Below are positions 45,640 through 54,786 of a DNA stretch of 64,000 bases, piece by piece (the stretch's first letter is position 1; each line of letters begins with the position of its first letter). The translations under genes and the position numbers were made by a program. The DNA comes from Diatrype stigma. Taxonomy: Eukaryota > Ascomycota > Sordariomycetes > Xylariales > Diatrypaceae. The notes under the pieces are model-generated. The model had not been told where the DNA came from, did no database searches, and worked only from the letters and a program-made list of their open reading frames with translations. The stretch covers positions 1 to 64,000 of the forward strand of contig JAKJXP020000164.1 in the NCBI GenBank assembly GCA_022225965.2, in the 5' to 3' direction.

Positions 45640-45958
45640 AGAAAAAGAAAAAGAAAAAGAAAAAGAAAAAGAAAAAGAAAAAGAAAAAGAAAAAGAAAAA
45701 GACGACATCCTGGTCCTCGGCCGCCTGTTCGTGCATCCCGAGGCGCGCGGTGGCGGCATTGCGACCCGACTCATCGACGCGGCGATGGCTGAGGCCCGGG
45801 CTAGAGGCGCTAGGCTTGTCATGCACGCCCTCGTCAAGGACCAGGACGCCATCCGACTGTACCGGCGGCTGGGCTGGGTGCACTACGGCAATACGGTGTA
45901 TCGGTGGGGCGAGGGGAGGCAGATGGATGGGGAGTGCTTCGTTAGCCCTCCCGAGTAG
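45248..45958 (+). CDS. GNAT acetyltransferase with an (Asn-Glu)/(Lys-Glu) repeat insert
   Basis: A single-exon GCN5-related N-acetyltransferase of 236 residues. The N-terminal half has FRIRPRRDSDLAECYAVLRA, typical of the first strand and helix of the fold. The acetyl-CoA loop is LFVHPEARGGGIATRLIDAA near residues 160-180, and the end has DAIRLYRRLGWVHYG, the usual final helix and strand. Just before the central strand (ILVLGRLFV) the gene carries a hexanucleotide repeat, first GAAAAC then GAAAAA units, at about 45600-45700. It encodes roughly five Asn-Glu then eleven Lys-Glu pairs, preceded by a short Gln run. The insert falls in a surface loop, so activity could survive. The substrate is unknown. 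The start is the ATG at 45248 (MANTTFRIRP). Confidence 0.87.
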
Positions 45959-46224
45959 TTGAGTTGAGCGAGATCGCGTTAGAGTATATCACGTCTAGGA
46001 CACCAGCCACGTTTGGTTGGTACTATATCATAGAGTCCGAATAAAGGGAGTTGCATTGGCTATCTTGGTCTAGGACTGACTATTGCTAACGGGGTGTTGA
46101 GTATTCAAACCGGAATATTCAAGGCACCTTCAAATTCAGCACTGATTCCCCTATACCTAGCCCCTATCTCTTGAGAAAAGCAAAAACGAAGCCGAAAGCC
46201 CCTATGAAGTCCACCTCGGCCCTC

Positions 46225-47494
46225 CTAGTCCTCAAGAACATTCGCTCTGTCCACCATACGTCTGAGAACGTCTCTGTCAAGCCCAAAGTTGGAAAGGAAA
46301 CGATGAACCATCAGCAAACTCATTGAATGGCGTGAAGCCGTCACCGTCTCCTTGATGACTTTTCCGAATTCCTCGGGGTCTGCATCGACCGCAAAGGCAA
46401 CGAGGCCCATGCACACCTGGACCCAATCATAGACGAACTCGGCATTCATCGGCTTTCTCAAGTTGCCCTCCGCCTTCCGGAACTCGATCGTCTTCGTCGG
46501 GTTGAAGGCATCGGAGGCGAGGTGCTCCCACGAGTAGGCGAGGTTCTCCGCGTTCAGGCAGTCCATGAACTCATCGATGCTTGCGGCCTTCCAGATCACC
46601 TTGATGATATCCCTCTCTCTCTGATCATCCTGGTCCACCGGAGGACCAGAGGGGAAACAGGCATTGTACCACTACACAGGATTGTAGTCAGCTATCATGG
46701 TGCCCTCTCAGTAATGGGAGACTTCTGGTAATTGGCCCTTCCTCTGCAAACCAGGAATGGGGAAGGGAATGGGAATGACTGCTTACCTCATCCGGTACGG
46801 TGCCAGTAAGGTAATGCTTGACATCGAGATTGTCGGCCACTCCGGTGTGGGTTCTGATGTCCACACAGTGCTTGTTGGTGTGACGGTCCTCGCGGAACAG
46901 GGTGTTCAGGACCGCCTCGCCACCAAGGAAGAGCAAGACAAAGAGCTTCTGACAAGTGAGGAGGGTGAAACCCTCGTCTGCGTTGCCAACGTGCACGTGT
47001 AGACCGCACGTGTCGTTGAAGCTGACGTGTGGGTGGCGCACCAAGGCTTTGGAAACCTCGAGAATCTCGGAAAACGCACGGGTGTTGTTGGGCATCACGG
47101 GCGTCGTGATCTCCAGGCCCGCAAAGTGAGAGATAGGCGAAGAGGCCTTCTCTGGTGATCCATCTGGGTCGTTCGGTGTGACGGACTGGTCGGACTTGAT
47201 GATCCATGCTTTCTAGGCATGCTCGTTCACGTCGTCCTTGTCCCCAAATCCGGGTAGCAGCATGTCCGTGATCTCGACTCCATCCCGGAGTCCACACTTC
47301 TTGAGGTCCTCGCCCACAGCCTGCGAGATGAGATGCACTACGTGACGAGGGGGTTGTGAAGCAGGATCCAGGGCCTCCTTCTCTTCCTTACTCATCTTGG
47401 TAGCATCGATATGAGCCAAGAACTCGTATTCCACCCCAAAGGTTAGGTCCTTGAAGGAAGGATACTTGCAAGGAAGAGCGACCGAATTCGCCAT
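46225..47494 (-). CDS. Fungal amidoligase-family protein with an in-frame TAG
   Basis: It resembles the putative amidoligase family (ATP-grasp-like, COOH-NH2 ligase superfamily relatives), which is expanded in fungi. Reaction and substrate are unknown. The N-terminus is LTFGVEYEFLAHI. The hallmark CGLHVHVGN lies in the middle. Further on come WYNACFPSGPP, TIEFRKAEGNL and a helical C-terminus ending ANVLED. Exons are 47494-46787 and 46671-46225, with the frame kept across a GTAAGC...TGTAG intron. At codon 94 (47215-47213) a TAG interrupts a frame that otherwise runs on as KAWIIKSDQSV, part of the family core. Either the gene is inactivated, or there is an undetected intron ending at this very TAG (a weak 66-nt candidate with a GTCGAG donor exists), or the base is an assembly error. 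Confidence 0.75.
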
Positions 47495-47779
47495 GGTGAT
47501 TCCGTGATCCGTGTCTGCGTTGCTTGTGGGATACGAACAAAGCCTTGATGATGACCAAAGAGTGAATGAGGATGACTACACTGCTGTAGTTGTGTTGGGC
47601 TTGGTCTTTGGTTGTGTTTACGCAGCGTGGAGCTCCAAAGAAAGTTCGTGTATCTGGGAAGGTACAGTTGCTTTGGTATTGGAAACCAGGTCAACACGTA
47701 GAAGTATATACATACGACCACCAAAGCATAACAAGGTGCGGATTAGTCTGTACGTACGATCTTGCGGTCACGATGTCCG

Positions 47780-47815
47780 CACCCGCAGCACCCGCAACAC
47801 CCGCAACACCCGCAG
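47780..47815. repeat. 9-bp tandem CACCCGCAR x4
   Basis: Four exact or near-exact copies lie about 290 bp upstream of the amidoligase ATG, followed by degenerate CGCACCCGCC copies to about 47920. Confidence 0.8.
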
Positions 47816-49224
47816 CATAGGGAGCGAGAGCACCGGAGGACCGGCACCAGCCGCACCCGCCTCATCATCCGCACCCGCCTCGCCCTCCGCACCTGCTGCA
47901 CTTGCCGTACCCATTGCACCCATGATGCTGCCTGTACCGCCCATGGCACCTTAGATACATCACACGATAGCCTTACCTACAGGACCTATCGAGTTTTGTA
48001 TTCGTGGGCTTCCCCATATGGCTAGAGATGGACTGACGGGTATATCAGGTACGAAGCGATATATGTAATCTCCAACTGGCATGGAGCCAGGCAGCATTGC
48101 GTTTCTGCCCTATTCTGGTACACGTTGTTTGTTGGCCTTGGGTTTGTGTGTACGTCACAGGTATATAACAGTCGTTCATAATGGGCCCAGACTCTACAGA
48201 GGTGAGCTGGAATGCCTTGAAACGTATTCCGGCATAATGAATCCCTGATTATGAATCTGGTTATCTTGAGGACGTTATAACGGAGCCTCCATCTTCCAGC
48301 TCTTCCCAGCATATAACCATCTGTAAGATATGCAGTTCTAAGGGGACCAGATATCGTGTTAACCCCTAAAGCTATACGTAGGCTTAGTCTTGCTTCTCCT
48401 AGGGTGCTTGATTTACTCATAGGCTACTAAGGGTACATCCTAGAGGATGGTTAAGACACCACCTATAGACCCCTTATTCAGGCCTACAGCTCCTGGTAGC
48501 CTCGGGGTAGAAGGCCACTCTGTACCACAAGGGGAACACTGATCATCTTCGCATATCAAGCTACATATGCTATAGCTCTGGATGCATATATCATGTAGTC
48601 GAAGACAGGATGGCATGCACGGGGTTGCTGGAAAAGGGGGGCCGAGAGAGATTCGCTCTTTATATGAAAACGACGTAGAGGGCCAGCGGCTAGTATCGAG
48701 GTATTTGCTAGCCAAGCCCAGTCCGGAATGAAGTGTACGAGCAGTTTGGCGTTAAGTCAAGAACTACGCGAGGTTGTACATAGGCTGCCAGCACAACATT
48801 TGATGGCCGAAGGAATTCAGGGTTGAGCAACGGCACCACCTAAGTAAGCACTGGCAGGCATTGTGATACCTGCATCCATAGGCACCATATATATACAAGC
48901 ACATGCTTTCATGGCAAAGACGAGAAATACTAGACACCCGGCCGTCATCCCCTATCCCTACTAGAGTGGATACGGGATATGCCAAGTCCCCGGCCTGTGA
49001 GCATAGATTAAGGGGCTAGGATTATTGTCGCCACCGTGATCAATTACCAGACTACCAAAAATGCCAGATTACTGCAACGGTTAAGCGCGGACAGTCAAAT
49101 CGGACAGTATGCCTCCATGCCTAGTTGAAGTAAAAGCTGAGCACCTTAGGCGATGGGAACAGGGTTTGGAAATTCAACCCGTGCGGTTTTATCCACGGCT
49201 TAATGGGTATTCGCGGTGGTTGGT

Positions 49225-49620
49225 TTTTATTTATAAGTTACTTATAAATAATATAAATATTTAAATTATAATAAAATTTCATATAAATTATATAACGTAT
49301 TATATATATTTAAATATAATTATAAAGCATAAAATTTAAAATATAAATTTATAAAAAAATTAATATATTAAATAATATATTTACTTAAATGTAAATAAGA
49401 AATTATTTATATATATTTTATAAATATTATTAATTTTTTAACATTTTATTATAAAGTTTAAAATATATAAATTTAAAATTTAAAATTTTTAATTAAATAA
49501 ATTAAAAGTTTATTTAATATTATATAAAAATCTTAATTATATTAAAACTTAATAAATTACATACTTATTAATGCATTTAAATTGCGAAGATTTAAAAGTA
49601 TTTTTTAAATTAACCCTTCT
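49225..49620. other. Block of extreme AT content with sharp edges
   Basis: Bases 49261-49560 contain only about 14 G or C, roughly 5 percent GC, in a region that is otherwise near 50 percent. Both edges are abrupt. The content is TTTAAA, ATATAT and TATAAAT with no frame and no tandem period. This is lower than usual RIP decay leaves. Other options are inserted mitochondrial DNA or an AT-rich initiation or scaffold element. Confidence 0.8.
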
Positions 49621-50011
49621 TAATTATCGCTAACGACGTGTTAGACAACGCCAAGACCGCTTTTGACCTTGAATTCCATCGCGACGACGCATTCACTTCG
49701 CTTCTAGGAAACTCCTGTCTTCAGAGCGGTTGGCTCTCGTCAAGCTCGAGCTGCCTCGGGGCAGTCGTTGGGTTGAAGCCTCAAATTCTAAACCGTCTCT
49801 GCAAGGCATTACTCGCGATTCGGGACCGCGACCCAATCGCGAAACCCGAAAGACCTGGACTTGCCTGTTTATGGCTCAAGAAAGCTGTACACAGCTTCGA
49901 AAGCGCAATTCGACAAATTTGGCAAGAGCTCCTCGATTCGCCGTTTTGCGGCTTCCTTCGTAATTCCGGGCACCCGTTCGCATAACCACCGCCCCCCAAA
50001 AAACCAACAGC

Positions 50012-52030
50012 ATGCCGCCGAACTCGATCGACAAGATGGTGCCCGGACGCGTCCAAAAATCCCGAATCGAGATCCCAATACCCTCGAAACCTCGGCCATA
50101 CCGGCCGGGGGATGGCCCGGCTTTAGCCCCGATCACACTTGCCTTGAAAAACGACAGCGACGCCTTCATCATCGATAAGCGCGTCCAGCCGGGCAAGCCC
50201 GTACGCGGCGAGGTCAAACTGGAGATGTATTACGTTGTGGGGTGGCCGGACTTGCCCGCGGGGCGCGTCGTCATAAATGCACGGAAAATCTACGACTACG
50301 TATCTCCCCGGACGCTGGAGGATTTCGAATATAAGCTATCGCTCGCGAGGGACGAGGAAGAACGGAGACAAGAGGCGGAGATGGCTAAACGAAAGCAAGA
50401 CGCTGCTATCAAAGCGCAAAGAGAAGCTAGGGATGCAGCGGCAGCGGCAGCGGCAGCAGCCAAAATGGCGACAACGCCAGCGACGCCACATCCCTCTGCC
50501 ATTGCGAAGCCCAAGACGATAAAGACACCTACTCTAACGGCTACCGGCAAGAAGCGAGGCCGGCCAAGCAAGGCGGCGTTGCTTGCGCGGGAGATGGCAC
50601 ACCAGACAAGCGTTGATGAGAACGCCGAGGTCTCTTTACCACCTACGAGTACGTCCGGGCCTTCTCTGTCCACGCCACAGAAGAAACGACTCGCAATGAC
50701 AGTGGCGCCAGTAAGCGAACCCGATACAGACGACCAGGATCAGGCGGACTTGGAACAAGGAGATGAGCTGGGAGAAGTAGAAGATTCGGAAGAAGACGTA
50801 GATGCGGGCGATGCGATTTTTAAGCAATTATATAACGAAGCAACTGCCGTCGATAATGTGGCTGGGAAAGCTACCGCCGTCGCGAAAGCGAATACCCCCA
50901 CAAAGAACATACCGTTGCGAACAGCCCCGCGACCTCCATCACCACACAAATCGGCCAATGGCAAGCCGAAACATTCTACGCCCTCTCGTCCGCGGCCGCC
51001 ACACCAGCCGGGCAAGGATGGCTCAGCATCAGCATCGGCAACGGGCCCTAAGACGGCCCCTGTCCAGAGAACCACCCTGCAGCATTTCGGCTTTACCCCG
51101 GCGGGCCGCAGCTCCGGGAAGTGGCCGTCACACGTACCGAGCACAGAGCCCAACGACACGAAATCCGTCCAATTGAATCCAGAGAGCAGTACTGCCGGCG
51201 CGGCGGCGGCGGGGACGCCAACTAGTAGTAAGCACACGAAACCGCCCCGCAAGCGGAAGCGGACATCATCGTCGGTGGAGGCGGCGGCGTTCGAAGAGCC
51301 GCTTTGGGAGGTGAAGCGACTTGAAGGGGACCGGGTTGAGGAGGACAATATAGACGGGATGCTGACTCGGACACGGTTCTTCCTGGTACGTTGGAAGGGC
51401 AACTGGCCAGCCGACCAGAACCCCACGTGGGAGCCTGAGGACAACATTCCCCGCAAGCTGATCCGGGAATACCTGAGGCGTAAGACCAATGGCAGCAGCC
51501 GCAGCGGTAGTAGGAACAGCCCCTCCGTCACCGTGATTCCCCATAATACGCCAGGTTCGTCGTCAAAGGTAACTGTGCCGCGGCCCTCTCTACCGGTCAG
51601 GAAGTACTCGAGCGTTTCGGAGGTGTTCGAAGGCGCGGTAGAAGAGGCGGAGACGAATGGCGTCGTCGGAAGGCCAGAGCGGACGAGTAGTAGTGCTGCG
51701 AGGGGCTGGCGTCTGTCTGGGTCTCGGATCTTCGATGTCAATCACAATGATGCCGATGAGGATGGTGGTGATGACGACGAGATCGTGGACCAGCTCGTTG
51801 TCACGGAAGAGCCACAACCGCCGCCGCAGCAGAAGAGGGGAAGCGGTTTCGCGTCACCATCGTCGTTGTCCTCGACCCCGGGTTTGTCGTTGCCGTCGCT
51901 TCCTAGGGCCCAGTTCGATGCCGCGCTCTCTAGAGAGCTAGCCGCGTCGTTTGGAGGAGCCGTCGATCGTCGGTTTGACCAACGGCCACGTCAACAGCCG
52001 CAGGGGCAGAGCGAAAGTTCCGAGCCATAG
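50012..52030 (+). CDS. Chromodomain protein with an AT-hook
   Basis: A nuclear chromatin protein of 672 residues predicted to read methylated histone H3. The chromodomain is at about residues 427-490: WEVKRLEGDRV, then FFLVRWKGNWPADQNPTWEP with the usual aromatic-cage tyrosine/tryptophan-type positions, then EDNIPRKLIREYLRRK. An AT-hook core, KKRGRPSK, lies near residue 180, after an alanine-rich helix and a charged EEERRQEAEMAKRK helix. The N-terminus (YYVVGWPDLPAGRVVI) is a distinct conserved-looking module I cannot name. The rest is disordered, Ser/Pro/Thr-rich and acidic. The layout is loosely like the CDP-2 component of the Neurospora HP1-HDAC complex, but this is only a suggestion. Intronless. 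The start at 50012 (MPPNSIDKMVPG) has a good A-rich leader. Confidence 0.85.
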   Translation: MPPNSIDKMVPGRVQKSRIEIPIPSKPRPYRPGDGPALAPITLALKNDSDAFIIDKRVQPGKPVRGEVKLEMYYVVGWPDLPAGRVVINARKIYDYVSPRTLEDFEYKLSLARDEEERRQEAEMAKRKQDAAIKAQREARDAAAAAAAAAKMATTPATPHPSAIAKPKTIKTPTLTATGKKRGRPSKAALLAREMAHQTSVDENAEVSLPPTSTSGPSLSTPQKKRLAMTVAPVSEPDTDDQDQADLEQGDELGEVEDSEEDVDAGDAIFKQLYNEATAVDNVAGKATAVAKANTPTKNIPLRTAPRPPSPHKSANGKPKHSTPSRPRPPHQPGKDGSASASATGPKTAPVQRTTLQHFGFTPAGRSSGKWPSHVPSTEPNDTKSVQLNPESSTAGAAAAGTPTSSKHTKPPRKRKRTSSSVEAAAFEEPLWEVKRLEGDRVEEDNIDGMLTRTRFFLVRWKGNWPADQNPTWEPEDNIPRKLIREYLRRKTNGSSRSGSRNSPSVTVIPHNTPGSSSKVTVPRPSLPVRKYSSVSEVFEGAVEEAETNGVVGRPERTSSSAARGWRLSGSRIFDVNHNDADEDGGDDDEIVDQLVVTEEPQPPPQQKRGSGFASPSSLSSTPGLSLPSLPRAQFDAALSRELAASFGGAVDRRFDQRPRQQPQGQSESSEP

Positions 52031-54786
52031 GAAGGCATCGAGGACTGAATGGGTCCGACGCGCTGAGTGGGGGCTGATCTTATGTACTATGCCCTGGCCT
52101 ATTCTATTCGGTGCATGGTGACTAGAAGTGATATCGCTTAGGCTTCTCTGGATCATCCACTCCGATTGGTATACAGGCTTGGTGTTCGTACGGGTCGGTC
52201 TAGGGTAAGGTGAAGGAAAGGGTGGGAGAGAGGATGGTTCACCGGTGGCACCGTTGGGTCTCCCTGTAGTTGTATATTATTGTGGCATGTTCACATCGCC
52301 AATTCCTTAGAAAAGCAGGCGTCTCTGGTGATAGAGGATATGGAGCCACTCGATATCCATTGAAGCAGCTTCGTTCATCGTACTGTATGGTTGGGTGTGA
52401 GGTCAATGTGGCAGGCCAATGTGGCAGGGTCGAAATAACCCTGATGCTTATATGTAAATTTCAGTGATACGTACAAAGGCTGTAACCATACGAGGCTCTT
52501 CTACTTAAGCGCGCAACTCCGGGATTACTGTGGTTACATTGTGCAGAGATATCCCGAAGGTGGCCGTATTTAATCTGGTCGTGTCAATAGGGGCTGTTGT
52601 CATGGTTGGTTCAGACCACTACCACTGAGCTACCACGTTTCCCAAAAGGGATACAGAATTCCAAGTCACACTGGGAATTCCTATAGTGGTATATATGCGC
52701 AACTGCAGATGCCATGTACGCACCATGACAGCTGTCATGTGATTATGTCAATGGCGCTCGCATTTCCCTCCGAAAGACCAGCTGCTACGAAGTAAATGGA
52801 GAGGAAGGAACATAACAATTCTCGGCGTATGTATGTAATAGGTAGGGGAGGAAAGTGCTTTTTTTATAGTTTTTATCCGCAGCTACTCTTTACTAGTGGA
52901 TAAAGGGGTCTGAGTGGACCCCTATAGCCCCTATTATGCCCCCTGATACACAGCTAGGTCGTAATATCTGCCAACAACCTCATAGTTTTCGATGGCACTG
53001 TGACACTCATACGGGGTGATAGGGTAAATGGAACCCTCTTCTGTCGTTGGGCGCAGGCTGAAACAATAATCAGAACCTTCCCACTGTCCACACATTCGGC
53101 TAGACGATAAGTTGGGTCGGCCAAGTCGAGGATTTATCAGTAATCTTGATTACAATATCGGTTTGCCCGTACAAACCCCCAAGTTGTTGCCAAATCAAGC
53201 GATATGACTATTTGTTCTAATCTCAAGATGTTTGCGGAGGCTGAAATAATTGATCACTTGATTGCAAGCACGATTAATATGTAGTTCGATCATGCCCTAG
53301 GATAATGTTTCAAGGGACCAAATGGACCTCGTTGATTAATGGAGGGCTCTACGCCTACCCACGAACCATTTCCTCCCCTTATAGTATCCCTAGGCTTGAG
53401 AATCACCACGTTCCTTCCTTCTTCTTATACCTAGCTCCGGACACCAATGCACATGACATAAAAATGTAGATACTTACGATCGATGGACCGATTGTGGCAC
53501 TGGAGACGGCTCACAGTCACCGACCCCGAGAGATAAGAGCCCCAAAATAACTCGGAGCAGAAAGAGGGGAGGCATCGCTCTAGCAGCAGTAGCTATCCTA
53601 TCATATGAAAAGTAGTATGGCATCGTAAAGCTGCCACTAGTCCCACGATGTAAGCCCTCCTATTGCCTATACCTTCCATGTACGTACCGTATCACTCAAT
53701 AAGGGATGCTTCTATTTTGGCAATACCTTCGGTAACACATGCCACGAACGGCCTTCGAGAGGAATCTTATCATTACTTCCTAATACCGAACCTACAACGA
53801 AACCCAACACTTTCTACCTGTCACGGCCTATAACCGATTCTAAAGAGTGTTACTAGTACTTCCTATCTATCTAGTGGGTTACACAACATACGAAGGGGAA
53901 CGGCGATGTGCCAATTTCTACAGCGGTGTTGTGGCTTGGATGTAAGTGCTGCCTTTAATTACTTGACCGAAGCCATCTTACCGAAGACATCCTCGGAATC
54001 CACTTCCCTATTGTTCGCCCCTCGGCCGTGTGCTATCGCCATCCTACTATCTGGGCATTTCCGAAGTTGCTTATAGTAGAGGCTCCTTCCTACCATCAAC
54101 ATCCTCAATCAATATCTTGCCTACACTTACACCAAACTCCCCCATTTCCCTCTCTACCCTGGTGCTTCGACTTAAAGAACTTAGCTGGTTTGCTGCCAGA
54201 GCCAGCATTACCCAAAGAGTCAACATTCGACCATACACCCACGCCTCTAAGTTGTGCCAGTGCTTACTTCTACACCAAGGAAATCCTCCCAAGATCGAGA
54301 ACCTTGGGAAACGACAATTTCCTTCACAGCACCTACTAACTTTGGAGTCATTGGCTCTCTTCATAATACATGCTAGCTTTAGCATCCTCGACCACCTTCA
54401 TGACATAGCCTAGCTTTGGAATCGCCAAGCTCTTCCACAACAAATACTAGCGCTGCCAGGTGGAAATACGGCAAGATACTCTAACAAGAATACAGGAGCT
54501 TCGATCACTAGACCATCGTACATTCCTTCCACATTAGTGTGCAGGCGTCCGTGCGTTGAAAGTGAATCCCACACCTTCCGTCGTTGGCTTCCACGTTGGT
54601 CATTTCTATCCCCACACTTGAGCCAGCCACCTTTTTGCCAGAGTGCTTAGATACTATTGCCTCTTCTGTGCCATCCCTACTCCCTTTACCAGACTACACC
54701 AAGAACCCCCTCTACTCTATTCTACCTCATGCTACTCAACTACACAACAGCACTTACACATACTTATCCTAGAATCCGCCTCCGTC
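52031..54786. other. Intergenic spacer, no gene seen
   Basis: About 2.7 kb with only short frames. The last 750 bp are CT-rich on the plus strand, like a long fungal 5' leader or promoter of the following gene. No transposon ends, tRNA or repeats beyond short runs could be supported. Confidence 0.5.

Larger units (their letters stand above)
47495..50011. other. Spacer with promoter tandem and an AT-only block
   Basis: The left part is the amidoligase 5' flank with CACCCGCAA-type repeats. The middle (48000-49200) shows no gene. The right part holds the AT block listed separately, then about 390 bp leading to the chromodomain gene. Confidence 0.5.

Noticed and set aside
13322..47494. A secondary-metabolite cluster built around velB, the MBOAT acyltransferase and the amidoligase
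   Set aside because: No polyketide synthase, NRPS, terpene synthase or P450 is present, and housekeeping genes (TERT, POL5) lie between them.
50740..51741. 333-codon open frame on the minus strand
   Set aside because: It is antisense to the chromodomain gene. The chromodomain reads cleanly on the plus strand and the antisense protein has no domain.
52612..52650. A-box-like TAGCTCAGTGG on the minus strand, as in a tRNA or tRNA-derived SINE
   Set aside because: No B box follows at the right spacing and the anticodon loop would have eight bases.
54030..54413. 127-codon frame upstream of the RRM-like gene
   Set aside because: It lies in CT-rich leader-like DNA, is low in complexity and overlaps another equally long frame. 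It is better explained as promoter or leader.
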